DNA from: Floricoccus tropicus
Lineage (GTDB): Bacteria; Bacillota; Bacilli; Lactobacillales; Streptococcaceae
Assembly (NCBI RefSeq): GCF_001832905.1
Contig: NZ_MKIR01000012.1
Span: forward strand, 124,001-188,000
Direction: 5' to 3'
DNA length: 64,000 nucleotides
Shown in pieces: positions 10,309-18,530 of this stretch (position 1 is its first letter; each line of letters starts with the position of its first letter). The notes beneath the pieces were generated by a model. It was not told where the DNA came from and made no database searches. It saw only the letters and a list, made by a program, of their open reading frames with translations. A program made the translations under genes and the position numbers.

Positions 10309-11096
10309 AAATCAACATGCTCCACTTCTACGTCTTGATTTAACCATGTGTCTGCTATTTCTTTAAAACTTTGGACATTGGCTGTTGTATAAAATTTATG
10401 ATTTAATGTTTCTGACTCAATTCCATTGATTTGGAAATAATCAAGCAGCATTGAAATATCACTAACTGTTTCAGCTCCACTATCAATCAGTTTAACGCCT
10501 GTCCCCATTACATTTTGAATTATTGGTCGTAATAAGGGGTAATGAGTACATCCAAGAACTAAAGTATCAACTTTCCCTGTAAGTTCTTGCAAACTCTCGT
10601 AAATTACTTTTTTAGCAAGCGATGAATTTACTTCATTACTTTCAACCAAAGGTACGAAACGTGGACAAGCCAAGCTGTAGACTTCGATTTTAGGTGACTT
10701 AAGGTTTATTACCTTCCTATAACTATCACTCTCTATGGTCATCTTAGTTCCAATTACACCAACTTTATCAGTTTTTGTAGATTTAATTGCTGCTCTTGAA
10801 CCAGGTAAGATAACCCCTAAGATTGGTACATCTATTTCTTTTTTTATTTCCTCTAAAGCAACTGCTGTAGCAGTATTACAAGCTATAACAATCATTTTCA
10901 CATCTTTGCTTAAAAGAAAATTTACTAATTGCCATGTATATTCTAATATTTGTCTAGCTGGCCTTGGTCCATAGGGCGCTCTGGCTGAGTCACCAATGTA
11001 TATAACTTCTTCATGAGGTAATTGACGCATCAATTCCCTAACTACTGTAAGTCCTCCAACACCTGAATCTAGAACCCCAATTGGTCTTTTATCCAT
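10305..11096 (-). CDS. murI: Glutamate racemase
   Basis: Cofactor-independent racemase that supplies D-glutamate to peptidoglycan. The two catalytic cysteines are C73 (ACNTATA) and C183 (GCTHYPLL), and the N-terminal [10 protein letters not shown] (10-19) is diagnostic. It is 263 aa, usual length. It is the first gene of a tight run, murI-rdgB-yfcE-cbpB-xerD-like-scpA-scpB-rluB-acpS-alr. The run thus carries both D-amino-acid enzymes for the wall. A CodY-box-like palindrome lies about 12 bases before the start. Confidence 0.96.
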   Translation of the reverse strand: MDKRPIGVLDSGVGGLTVVRELMRQLPHEEVIYIGDSARAPYGPRPARQILEYTWQLVNFLLSKDVKMIVIACNTATAVALEEIKKEIDVPILGVILPGSRAAIKSTKTDKVGVIGTKMTIESDSYRKVINLKSPKIEVYSLACPRFVPLVESNEVNSSLAKKVIYESLQELTGKVDTLVLGCTHYPLLRPIIQNVMGTGVKLIDSGAETVSDISMLLDYFQINGIESETLNHKFYTTANVQSFKEIADTWLNQDVEVEHVDL

Positions 11097-11107
11097 GATA
11101 TCACCTA

Positions 11108-11122
11108 AATTTTCAGAAAATA
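11108..11122. promoter_or_regulatory. CodY-box-like palindrome before murI
   Basis: AATTTTCAGAAAATA matches 14 of 15 positions of the CodY consensus. It lies 12 bases upstream of the murI start and touches the base of the yneF terminator stem. At this place a bound protein would block transcription entering the murI run. Recognition is by motif only, and A/T-rich DNA produces such matches by chance. Confidence 0.4.
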
Positions 11123-11155
11123 AAGGGGCAGAGCATCATGCTCAAGCCCTTTATT
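11119..11155 (-). terminator. Terminator after yneF
   Basis: Arms AATAAAGGGGC and GCCCTTTATT pair with one bulged G. An inner GAGC/GCTC stem extends the hairpin. On the minus strand the stem is followed by TTTATTTTC. It separates yneF from murI; the yneF stop codon lies inside the first arm. Confidence 0.75.
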
Positions 11156-11390
11156 ATTTCTTACTAACTTCTTGTTTTGCAGAATTTTTGATTTGACGAA
11201 ACACTTGTTGAACTTGAGTTTCACTTGGTTTGCGCCCCATTGAACTCATCATCATACGTACTGCGTCTTCATTTAATGGTGGGTTATCAGCCATCATTTT
11301 CTTCACTTGAGAACGAGTTAAGAAAACTCCACCTGCAAAACCTGCTGCTGCAGCTACTAAGATTAATAAAATAGCAATTCCGATGTTCAT
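11154..11390 (-). CDS. yneF: YneF family (UPF0154) small membrane protein
   Basis: 78-aa protein with one N-terminal transmembrane helix (residues 3-25) and a basic cytosolic tail containing MMADNPPLNEDAVRMMMSSMGRKPSE, the UPF0154 hallmark split here across residues 33-58. No biochemical role is established. It sits upstream of murI as in streptococci. AAGGAG lies about 14 bases before the ATG, longer than usual; no better in-frame start is visible. An extended -10 (TGGTATAAT) is present at 11430-11438. Confidence 0.9.
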   Translation of the reverse strand: MNIGIAILLILVAAAAGFAGGVFLTRSQVKKMMADNPPLNEDAVRMMMSSMGRKPSETQVQQVFRQIKNSAKQEVSKK

Positions 11391-11429
11391 AATTATGTAT
11401 ATATCTCCTTATTGATTGTTCATTAGGTA

Positions 11430-11438
11430 ATTATACCA
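11430..11438 (-). promoter_or_regulatory. Extended -10 promoter of yneF
   Basis: Minus-strand TGGTATAAT is a perfect extended -10 about 40 bases before the yneF start. No good -35 is seen at normal spacing, as is common for extended -10 promoters. Confidence 0.6.
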
Positions 11439-11486
11439 AAAAAGTTATGTAAAGAAAAGTTGAAACATCAATATTACTACTTAAGT

Positions 11487-11506
11487 ACTAGTAAATTTTT
11501 ACCAGT
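11487..11506 (-). terminator. Weak stem-loop after lysA
   Basis: ACTGGTAAA and TTTACTAGT pair through one G-U around a 2-base core, just past the lysA stop. It lacks a clear U-tract, so termination strength is doubtful. Confidence 0.35.
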
Positions 11507-11510
11507 TTGC

Positions 11511-12764
11511 TTATTCAGAAAAATCAAATCCATATAATGTTGCAAAGTAATCTTCAGGAACCTCTGCACGCCTTATCATACGTGGGCTTCCATCTTCTTG
11601 CAACAATATTTCTGCACTTCTTAGTTTAGCATTATATTGATAGCCCATTGAAAAACCATGAGCACCTGCATCATGAATTAAAAGAGTATCCCCAATCTGA
11701 ATTTCAGGCATCATTCTTTCAACAGCAAACTTATCGTTGTTTTCACATAAAGAACCCACAATATCCACTTTCTCAGTTGCTTTATCATCATACCTACCGT
11801 TTATGCTAATGTGATGATAGGCTCCATAAAAAGCTGGACGCATCAAATTTACAGCACTCGCGTCAACTCCAATGTATGTTCTATAAGTATTTTTTCGATG
11901 TAATACTTTAGTAACCAATAAACCATGAGGCGCCAACATATATCTACCTAACTCAGTATATATTTTGACCGAGGTAAGACCATGAGCACCAAGTACTTTA
12001 TCATATGCTTGATGGACTCCCTCACCTATTTTGAAAATATCATTTTCTTGTTGACCAGGTTTGTAATTGACCCCAATGCCGCCTGAAAGGTTAATAAAAT
12101 CAAGTTCCACCCCTGTTTCTTCTACAACTTCGACTGCAAGTTCAAATAATTCTTCCGCAAGAGCAGGATAATAATCGTTAGTTACAGTATTACTAGCAAG
12201 GAAAGAATGGATACCAAATTTCTCAACTCCAAGACCTTTAAGTTCTTTAAATGCTTTAATAAGCTGTTCCTTTGTCATCCCAAATTTAGATTCTTGAGGA
12301 TTATCCATAATATCAGTTCCAAGCGCAAAAACTCCACCAGGATTATAACGACAAGAAATTGTCTTAGGAATTTCAATAGTATTTTTTAATAATTCAATAT
12401 GCTCATAAGCATCAAGATTTATTATTGCTCCTATTTTAGATGCATATTCAAACTCACTTGCTGGTGTATCATTTGATGAGAACATAATATCATGTCCCTC
12501 AAACCCTAATTTGTGACTCATTAGCAACTCAACATAACTAGCACAGTCTACACCGCACCCTTCTTCCTGTAAAATTTTAAGTATGGCAGGAGTTGGTGTT
12601 GCTTTTACTGCGAAGTATTCTTTAAAACCTTCGTTCCACGAAAATGCTTCATATAAATCACGCGCTTTTTGTCTAATCCCTGCTTCATCGTATAAATGAA
12701 AAGGGGTAGGAAATTGTTCTGTTATCTCATCAAGTTTATTTTTATCTACGAATGGTTCTTTCAT
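11511..12764 (-). CDS. lysA: Diaminopimelate decarboxylase
   Basis: PLP enzyme that decarboxylates meso-diaminopimelate to L-lysine, the last step of the pathway that asd and dapA (near 60 kb) begin. The PLP lysine is in EYFAVKATPTP (about residue 54). The glycine-rich phosphate loop is LSGGIGVNYKPG, and the catalytic Cys is in GSLCENND. I place the start at the second of two adjacent ATGs (12764): GGAGG then stands 6 bases away, against 3 for the first. Size (417 aa) is normal. It is divergent from the carboxypeptidase gene at 12930. Confidence 0.93.
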   Translation of the reverse strand: MKEPFVDKNKLDEITEQFPTPFHLYDEAGIRQKARDLYEAFSWNEGFKEYFAVKATPTPAILKILQEEGCGVDCASYVELLMSHKLGFEGHDIMFSSNDTPASEFEYASKIGAIINLDAYEHIELLKNTIEIPKTISCRYNPGGVFALGTDIMDNPQESKFGMTKEQLIKAFKELKGLGVEKFGIHSFLASNTVTNDYYPALAEELFELAVEVVEETGVELDFINLSGGIGVNYKPGQQENDIFKIGEGVHQAYDKVLGAHGLTSVKIYTELGRYMLAPHGLLVTKVLHRKNTYRTYIGVDASAVNLMRPAFYGAYHHISINGRYDDKATEKVDIVGSLCENNDKFAVERMMPEIQIGDTLLIHDAGAHGFSMGYQYNAKLRSAEILLQEDGSPRMIRRAEVPEDYFATLYGFDFSE

Positions 12765-12859
12765 CATAATCCTCCATATTTTTATAATATTCTAACATAT
12801 TATGACAGAATAAAAAACCAAAGAAATTACAATAAATATAATAATTTTTAATTTAAAAG

Positions 12860-12868
12860 TGATATAAT
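12860..12868 (+). promoter_or_regulatory. Extended -10 of the D,D-carboxypeptidase-like gene
   Basis: TGATATAAT is an extended -10 on the plus strand, about 60 bases before the TTG start chosen at 12930. It lies in the divergent lysA interval. Confidence 0.55.
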
Positions 12869-12929
12869 TATTCTATTATTTTGTTTTCTTTTTTTGAGAA
12901 AATTATTTTTTATTTGTGAAAGGAATATT

Positions 12930-14375
12930 TTGAAAACTAAATTTATAAAATTTTTCTGTTTTAGTTTATTAATGTCAGTTAACTTTTTTTTCTTAAAAAA
13001 TCCGCCAGTATTTTCTGAAGAAACTGACTTAGGACCTACAGGGGACTTCTATCAAATGACCAAAGACTACGGTTATAGTGTTGACAGAAAATATAAACCT
13101 AAATCGTCCATCATGATTGATGCTCAAAATGGTCAAATCCTGTGGCAAGATAATCCAGATGAAATTCGGGATCAGGGCAGTATGGCAAAAGCTATGACTA
13201 TGTTTATTGTCTATGAAGCAATGTCAGAAGGAAAGTTTGGTATGGATACACTTATAACAGCAACTTCTACTGATCAACAAATTAGTCAAGTCTACGAAGT
13301 GAGCAATACTCCAATTGTTGAAGGTGTTAAATACCCAGTTAGCGAACTCATAAAAATGTCATTCATTCCCTCTTCAAGTGCTTCAACAATTATGTTAGCT
13401 AATTTGGTATCTGATAACGATGCTGGAAAATTTATTGACATAATGAATGAAAAAGCAAAAGAAATAGGCATGACTAATACCCATTTCAACAATTGCTCGG
13501 GGGCTCAAGCTGCTGTGTTCAAAGGATTATACACTCCAGAAGGATACAATCCAAATGAAAGCAATCAAACAACCGCACGCGACTATTCAATTTTGGGTTT
13601 TAATATTGTCAATAAGCACCCCGAAATATTGGAAATAACTAAAAATGCAAAATTAACTATTATGCAGGGTACTCCCTATGAAGAAAATGTCCAAAATTAT
13701 AACTACTCTCTCCCAGGAAACATTGCACCAAATGGTCAGTCATATTCCTATGAAGGCGTAGATGGTATAAAAACGGGATCAAGTCCAATCGCTGATTACA
13801 ATTATATGGCAACATGTAAAAAAAATGATATGCGTGTAGTTGAAGTAATAATGGGTGTTGGGAATTGGGATGATGAGGACAGTGAATTCAATCGTCACCT
13901 ATACGGTAATGCACTTCTTGATTATGCTTATAGTAATTTTTCCAAAGAAGTCATATTACCTGCTGGGAAACATGATATTGATTCAGAAAAAGTTAAAACA
14001 GATGACGATTTAGTAGCTGTCAAACCAAAAGATATTGACGGAAAATTTTCGATTTCTGGTGAAGATATAATTTATAATTCTCCACTCCCATTTGTAACTA
14101 AATCTATACCTCAAATTAAAGTTGCATATAAAAAAGCTGGGCTGCTTTCATTTTCAAAGAGAGCAAGCAATGATAAAAAATCTACTTCAAAGAATAGTGG
14201 ATTCAGTCACTTTATTAAAACATCATTCTTAATTTTTATACTTCTACTTTTTTGCTTGTTAACACCTAATCGAATTAAAAATCATAAAAAAAGTAAATTT
14301 ATTATTTCACTTAAAATATTTAGTCTTTTATCTATCGTCTACTTGGTTCTATCAATGATAATAAATATCTTTTAG
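12930..14375 (+). CDS. D-alanyl-D-alanine carboxypeptidase-like (S11) membrane protein
   Basis: Penicillin-binding-type serine carboxypeptidase expected to trim stem peptides outside the membrane. The nucleophile motif SMAK (84-87 from this start) and KTGS (281-284) are intact. The SxN motif reads SSS (148-150 in IPSSSAST), so the usual Asn is replaced. An N-terminal signal segment is followed by an exported domain. The C-terminus has two hydrophobic helices (about residues 415-435 and 450-475) in place of the usual single amphipathic anchor. I choose TTG at 12930 because AAAGGA lies 5 bases before it; the TTG at 12894 has no SD. Activity is likely but not certain given the SxN change. Confidence 0.8.
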   Translation: MKTKFIKFFCFSLLMSVNFFFLKNPPVFSEETDLGPTGDFYQMTKDYGYSVDRKYKPKSSIMIDAQNGQILWQDNPDEIRDQGSMAKAMTMFIVYEAMSEGKFGMDTLITATSTDQQISQVYEVSNTPIVEGVKYPVSELIKMSFIPSSSASTIMLANLVSDNDAGKFIDIMNEKAKEIGMTNTHFNNCSGAQAAVFKGLYTPEGYNPNESNQTTARDYSILGFNIVNKHPEILEITKNAKLTIMQGTPYEENVQNYNYSLPGNIAPNGQSYSYEGVDGIKTGSSPIADYNYMATCKKNDMRVVEVIMGVGNWDDEDSEFNRHLYGNALLDYAYSNFSKEVILPAGKHDIDSEKVKTDDDLVAVKPKDIDGKFSISGEDIIYNSPLPFVTKSIPQIKVAYKKAGLLSFSKRASNDKKSTSKNSGFSHFIKTSFLIFILLLFCLLTPNRIKNHKKSKFIISLKIFSLLSIVYLVLSMIINIF

Positions 14376-14380
14376 CATCT

Positions 14381-14409
14381 ATGCTTACTATAATTGGTAG
14401 GCATTTTTT
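14381..14409 (+). terminator. Terminator after the carboxypeptidase-like gene
   Basis: ATGCTTAC pairs with GTAGGCAT (one G-U), followed by six T. Confidence 0.75.
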
Positions 14410-14413
14410 GCTC

Positions 14414-14438
14414 AAAAAAAGCACTGAGTTACCAGTGC
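14414..14438 (-). terminator. Terminator after the signal-peptidase-like gene
   Basis: Minus strand: GCACTG, a 6-base loop, CAGTGC, then seven T. It stands back to back with the plus-strand terminator of the convergent gene. Confidence 0.85.
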
Positions 14439-14447
14439 ATATTGCAT

Positions 14448-15077
14448 TTATTTTTCATTTGTTGATGATTCTGTTGTTTCAGTACTACCAGTATCAACCT
14501 TAAAACCATTTTCAAATTTAGCTTCGTCATTTTGAACAAAACCAAAATCTTTCAATGGAAAAACTTTGAAGGTGATTCTTCCATAGATATCAGACTTGTC
14601 AATTAATCCAAATTTACGACTATCATCAAGTACCTTACGATTATCATTTAAAATAATATATTTATCTTTTGGTAATTTTTGAATATTTTTTCCAGTCAAA
14701 CTAGAAACAGAAAAGTCTGCATTGTATTCTTCATCTGGGTTCTCTTTTAAAAAAGCCGTTTCGTTCTTTTTTATGTATGGTTCTTTAATTATCTTCCCAT
14801 CAATATAAAGGATATCATCAAACATTGTAACTTCTTGACCTGGAATTCCAATAACTCGGCCAATATATTTTTTATCACCATTTCTATAAGCCACTAAATC
14901 TAAATTTTCAAGCTTACTTTTCTTAAGAGCAAGCACTTGTTCAGATTTTGTTAATGCTGGTGCCATATTATTGTTATGAATTCTTATTGGTTCAAATACA
15001 TAAATTCGTAAAAGAATTAATGCACCAATTAGTAATGCTGTGATAATCAGTCTAGTATATAAATCTCTTTTTACCAT
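14448..15077 (-). CDS. Signal peptidase I-like protein lacking the Ser/Lys dyad
   Basis: The fold is that of type I signal peptidase: an N-terminal membrane helix (residues 8-28), a periplasm-facing domain and the conserved boxes B-E (for example YIGRVIGIPG at 71-80 and YIILNDNRKVLDDSRKFGLI later). The catalytic serine box, normally SMxPTL, reads NMAPAL with Asn37 in place of Ser. The general-base lysine of the KRVIGLPG box is Gly73. In pneumococcal LepB these residues are Ser38 and Lys76. Both are thus replaced, so cleavage by the standard mechanism is not expected. S. pyogenes SipA, a pilus-assembly relative, shows the same kind of double loss. The C-terminal 15 residues are Ser/Thr-rich. 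Confidence 0.85.
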   Translation of the reverse strand: MVKRDLYTRLIITALLIGALILLRIYVFEPIRIHNNNMAPALTKSEQVLALKKSKLENLDLVAYRNGDKKYIGRVIGIPGQEVTMFDDILYIDGKIIKEPYIKKNETAFLKENPDEEYNADFSVSSLTGKNIQKLPKDKYIILNDNRKVLDDSRKFGLIDKSDIYGRITFKVFPLKDFGFVQNDEAKFENGFKVDTGSTETTESSTNEK

Positions 15078-15143
15078 TTTCTACTCCTAGAACTTTTAAC
15101 TATAATAAAAGGTGGTTCATCCCACCCTACTTGATAAATATTA

Positions 15144-15215
15144 CTGGGGTAGCTGGATTCGAACCAACGCATGAGGGAGTCAAAGTCCCTTGCCTTACCG
15201 CTTGGCTATACCCCA
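15144..15215 (-). tRNA. tRNA-Gln (UUG)
   Basis: 72-nt cloverleaf read on the minus strand. The acceptor arms TGGGGTA and TACCCCA pair. The anticodon loop CTTTGAC gives UUG, and the T-arm has GGTTCGAATCC. The 3' CCA is not encoded. It follows tRNA-Tyr after a 26-base spacer. Confidence 0.96.
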
Positions 15216-15241
15216 AAATTGACTCACTAGAAAACTAGTAA

Positions 15242-15322
15242 TGGAAGGGGAGGGATTCGAACCCCCGAACCCGAAGGAGCGGATTTACAGTCCGCCGCGT
15301 TTAGCCACTTCGCTACCCTTCC
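15242..15322 (-). tRNA. tRNA-Tyr (GUA)
   Basis: 81-nt class II tRNA on the minus strand with a long variable arm (CTCCTTCGGGTTCGGGGG region). The acceptor GGAAGGG pairs with CCCTTCC, and the anticodon loop CTGTAAA gives GUA. CCA is not encoded. It is probably co-transcribed with tRNA-Gln. Confidence 0.96.
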
Positions 15323-15400
15323 ATGGTTAAAATATATTTCAAAATCAACAGATATTATTCTATCAAATCTCTGCTGATTTTTCAATACTAAAATTAAAAA

Positions 15401-15604
15401 TTATAGAGATAAATTATAATTTTTAATTGCTTCCTCTAGTGCTACTGAATAATTTTTGTATTGAGCCTTATCTTTACTATTTTCTCTTAATAAAAATTTA
15501 CCATCATTCTCAATAATTTCAGCAACGACCTTTTTGCCAATTACTAGGTTTACACCCGCATCTGTATCCACAACTTGGATTTCTATATCTTTCTTTTTAC
15601 TCAT
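15401..15604 (-). CDS. DUF2969 family protein
   Basis: 67-aa basic/acidic soluble protein with no signal or membrane segment. It begins MSKKKDIEIQVVD, contains LVIGKKVVAEI and ends in EEAIKNYNL, the pattern of the DUF2969 family of lactic acid bacteria. Function is unknown. It lies just upstream of the two tRNA genes, in the same direction. Confidence 0.85.
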   Translation of the reverse strand: MSKKKDIEIQVVDTDAGVNLVIGKKVVAEIIENDGKFLLRENSKDKAQYKNYSVALEEAIKNYNLSL

Positions 15605-15702
15605 AAGTCTATTCTACAAAAAAACTAGATAGTTTTCAAGACGAATGGTTGAAGTGAAAAATTTTTTCTATAATAAATTTATTAATTTACTATTATATTT
15701 AT

Positions 15703-15726
15703 AAAAAAAGGACTTTTATAAGTCCC
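15703..15726 (-). terminator. Terminator after ilvE
   Basis: Minus strand: GGACTT, 4-base loop, AAGTCC, then seven T. Confidence 0.88.
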
Positions 15727-15739
15727 GATAATATAAATT

Positions 15740-16759
15740 TTATACTTTAAAAATCCAACCCTCAGGTGCCTCAACATCACCAAATTGAATCCCCACTAAT
15801 TCGTCATATAGTTTTTTCACAACTGGACCAACTTCGGTTTCACTATAAAATACATGAAAGTCATCCTTATTTTGAATTCCACCAATTGGTGAGATTACAG
15901 CTGCTGTACCACATGCACCTGCTTCAACAAAATGATCTAAGTTGTCTACTTCAACCTCTCCTTCAATTGCTTTCATACCTAAACGGTTTTCAGCTAGGTA
16001 AAGAAGTGAATATTTTGTGATACTTGGCAAAATTGATGGGCTAAGGGGTGTAATAAATTCGTTATCTGCTGTGATGCCAAAGAAATTCGCACTTCCTACT
16101 TCTTCTATTTTTGTATGTGTTGCTGGATCAAGATATATTACGTCACTAAATCCACGATCTTTTGCAGTATCGCCTGGAACTAAACTAGCAGCATAGTTAC
16201 CACCAACTTTTGCTGCACCAGTACCATGAGGAGCTGCTCTGTCATAGTCATATGAAACGATGAAGTTCGTTGGTGCAAGTCCACCCTTGAAGTAATTTCC
16301 AACCGGCATAGCAAAAACTGTAAAAATATACTCGGGAGCAGCATGTACACCTATTGTATTACCAACCCCAATTAATAATGGACGAATATAGAGTGTTCCG
16401 CCTGTTCCGTATGGAGGCACGAAATCTTCGTTTGCTTTAACTACTTGTTTAACAGCATCAATAAATTTATCTGTTGGCACTTCAGGCATCATTAATCTTC
16501 TAGCAGTCCTTTGGAGCCTTTCAGCATTCTTATCAGGACGAAATAGATTAATCGACCCATCTTTTGTCCTGTATGCTTTTAAACCCTCAAATCCTTGTTG
16601 TCCATAATGTAGAGCTGTACTAGCTTCTTCAAGATGTAAGGTTGAGTCTTCTGTTAATGCTCCCTCATCCCATGATCCGTCTTTAAAACGTGAGATGTAT
16701 CTAAATGGTAGTTTCCTATATTCAAATCCTAGATTTTCCCAATCAAGTTCCACTGTCAT
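15740..16759 (-). CDS. ilvE: Branched-chain amino acid aminotransferase
   Basis: Class IV PLP aminotransferase that interconverts Ile/Leu/Val with their 2-oxo acids using glutamate/2-oxoglutarate; in lactococci the same enzyme (BcaT) starts catabolism to flavour acids. The PLP lysine is K184 in GAAKVGGNYAAS. HYGQQGFEGLKAYRTKDG (51-68) and EVGSANFFGI are class IV signatures. The 339-aa length matches the group II family. AGGAGG lies 9 bases before ATG. A CodY-box-like palindrome lies about 80 bases upstream in the interval shared with mscS; CodY control of this gene is known in L. lactis. Confidence 0.95.
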   Translation of the reverse strand: MTVELDWENLGFEYRKLPFRYISRFKDGSWDEGALTEDSTLHLEEASTALHYGQQGFEGLKAYRTKDGSINLFRPDKNAERLQRTARRLMMPEVPTDKFIDAVKQVVKANEDFVPPYGTGGTLYIRPLLIGVGNTIGVHAAPEYIFTVFAMPVGNYFKGGLAPTNFIVSYDYDRAAPHGTGAAKVGGNYAASLVPGDTAKDRGFSDVIYLDPATHTKIEEVGSANFFGITADNEFITPLSPSILPSITKYSLLYLAENRLGMKAIEGEVEVDNLDHFVEAGACGTAAVISPIGGIQNKDDFHVFYSETEVGPVVKKLYDELVGIQFGDVEAPEGWIFKV

Positions 16760-16840
16760 TTCATATCCTCCTATATTTCTGATATAATAATATTTAATAA
16801 TTTTAGACTTTTTTTTCTATAAATTCAAGAGATTTTTAGA

Positions 16841-16855
16841 AAAATTCAGAAAATT
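16841..16855. promoter_or_regulatory. CodY-box-like palindrome between ilvE and mscS
   Basis: AAAATTCAGAAAATT matches 13 of 15 positions of the CodY consensus. It lies 82 bases before ilvE and 11 before mscS. With BcaT a known CodY target in lactococci, this is the most plausible of the four CodY-like sites in the window. Confidence 0.45.
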
Positions 16856-16865
16856 CGAGGTATTT

Positions 16866-17696
16866 ATGAATTTATTAAAAAATGTTGATTGGAGCGAGTT
16901 TTTCAAACAAGTTGGGAATCGAGCTTTCTATATAGCAATAACTAGTATTTTATTTTATATATTATATAAATTCTGCAAAAAAATTGTGGAACGTTTCTTT
17001 AAAAATTATTCCCAAAAATCTTGGTCAAATACTAATTGGACTTTAACCTTTTCAAGGATTGCCCAAAGTGCTTTGCAATATATAACTCTTTTCTTATATA
17101 TTTACACTGTTTTAGATATTATCGGAATTCCTATGAGTAAACTTCTAGCAGGTGCTGGATTCTTTGGAGTCGGCTTAACTCTAGTTGGAAAAGATTTACT
17201 ATCTGACATAACAAATGGTTTTTTTATTATCTTTGAAAATCAGGCTAGCGTTGGTGATTATGTTTCAGTTGTTAATATGCCTGCAGCAATTGGCCTTGTT
17301 AAATCAGTTGGTATTAGAAGCTTGGTATTAATAGATGCTAATGGATCAATTATCTATGTACCAAATCATAATATACAAAGTATAAGAAATTTTTCTAAAG
17401 AGATCTATAAACTTTATATTGACTTACCCTTAGCAAACAGTTCAATTGAAAACCCAGATACGATTTCAAAAGAAATTACTAAAGTTAATAAAAATATTTT
17501 TTCTCACAATAAAGATCTTTTTATTGAAGAACCAACTTATATTGGGATACATGATATAAATAATTCTGGATTATTTATACGCAGCCTTGCTAAAGTAAAA
17601 TATACGGATCGTGGTAAGGTAGAAGCTCTCCTTATGGAGGGGTATTTAGAACTTAATTTGAAGCCAGAAAAAGAACAGTCAAAATCAGAGAATTAA
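16866..17696 (+). CDS. mscS: Small-conductance mechanosensitive channel (MscS family)
   Basis: Membrane channel opened by tension, protecting against hypo-osmotic shock. Three N-terminal transmembrane helices (about residues 16-36, 65-85, 90-112) precede the pore-lining glycine/alanine helix LLAGAGFFGVGLTLVGKDL and the beta domain (FENQASVGDYVSV). The 276-aa length is normal for the small MscS type. GAGG stands 6 bases upstream of the ATG. The product ends inside a terminator stem. It is divergent from ilvE. Confidence 0.93.
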   Translation: MNLLKNVDWSEFFKQVGNRAFYIAITSILFYILYKFCKKIVERFFKNYSQKSWSNTNWTLTFSRIAQSALQYITLFLYIYTVLDIIGIPMSKLLAGAGFFGVGLTLVGKDLLSDITNGFFIIFENQASVGDYVSVVNMPAAIGLVKSVGIRSLVLIDANGSIIYVPNHNIQSIRNFSKEIYKLYIDLPLANSSIENPDTISKEITKVNKNIFSHNKDLFIEEPTYIGIHDINNSGLFIRSLAKVKYTDRGKVEALLMEGYLELNLKPEKEQSKSEN

Positions 17697-17721
17697 TTCT
17701 GATTAAACTGTTCTTTTTTTT
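17673..17721 (+). terminator. Terminator after mscS
   Basis: GAACAGT pairs with ACTGTTC and inner AATCAGA with TCTGATT, followed by eight T. The stem includes the mscS stop codon, and the T-run borders the convergent alsD stop. Confidence 0.88.
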
Positions 17722-18430
17722 ATTCACTTAAATCAATATCTTTTTTCAGTCTCTCAACATCAAGATCAGCACGTAAGAAATTTTTATCATTTGTTGGGAA
17801 GCTTTGTTCTAATTCATGAACTGGTCCTAGTTCAAATTGCCCTTTTTCAAGAACATAATCTAAGACATGTCCTCCAAATGAATGGTCATTAGACAAAAAG
17901 TGCAAATGGAAGCCTGCAACACTCACACCATGGAACATTTCTGGTGTCCAAATACCTACTACAGTACCTTTTACATTTTCTTCAATGTATTCTGGTTGAA
18001 CTTCAGCAACTTTTGCAAAACGTTCACCATTTTCTGCACGTGTTATCATTCTAACATGCATCTTTTTAAAAGTACCTTCAATTTTTATTGAACGGAAAAG
18101 GTTATATCCATCGAAATAACTTTCCATTTTCTCAGAAAGATCTTCACTAGTTATTTCAGTTCTTTGGATACCAATTACTTCAGCTTCATGAGGAATCACT
18201 GCTGCATATGGTACCAATGAATCTCCAGGTAGTTCTGTAATTGTTTTATCCCCACGAGCTTGGTATGCTTTACCGTCTAAAACAATAAGTTCACCATCTA
18301 TTGAATCAACTGTTCCGATTCCTAAATCTCCGTGAGTTAAAAGTTCATCAATTGTTAAATTTCCAGCATAAAGTCCTGCCATTAAAGCACTTAGAGTATT
18401 ATGTTGGAAAAGTTTAATTCTGTCTGTCAT
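17720..18430 (-). CDS. alsD: Alpha-acetolactate decarboxylase
   Basis: Zinc enzyme converting acetolactate to acetoin, removing pyruvate-derived acid and limiting acetolactate. The product resembles lactococcal AldB over its whole length (LFQHNTLSALMAGLYAG, FDGYNLFRSIKI). HVRMI, GIWTPEMFHGVSVAGFHLHF and FGGHVLD supply the zinc histidines. I start at the ATG at 18430 (236 aa), since GGAGG lies 8 bases before it; the GTG at 18445 would overlap that site. A single gene; no als partner is adjacent. Confidence 0.95.
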   Translation of the reverse strand: MTDRIKLFQHNTLSALMAGLYAGNLTIDELLTHGDLGIGTVDSIDGELIVLDGKAYQARGDKTITELPGDSLVPYAAVIPHEAEVIGIQRTEITSEDLSEKMESYFDGYNLFRSIKIEGTFKKMHVRMITRAENGERFAKVAEVQPEYIEENVKGTVVGIWTPEMFHGVSVAGFHLHFLSNDHSFGGHVLDYVLEKGQFELGPVHELEQSFPTNDKNFLRADLDVERLKKDIDLSE

Positions 18431-18530
18431 TAATAAATCCTCCACTCACCATTATAAAACAAAAACGCTATAACTAAAACAATAAAATTTAGGAATTTAC
18501 TCACAAAGAAATTCTATAAAGATATGTGAG

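Noticed and set aside
11391-12850. Lysine riboswitch for lysA
   Set aside because: The interval before lysA is too short and lacks any L-box-like sequence.
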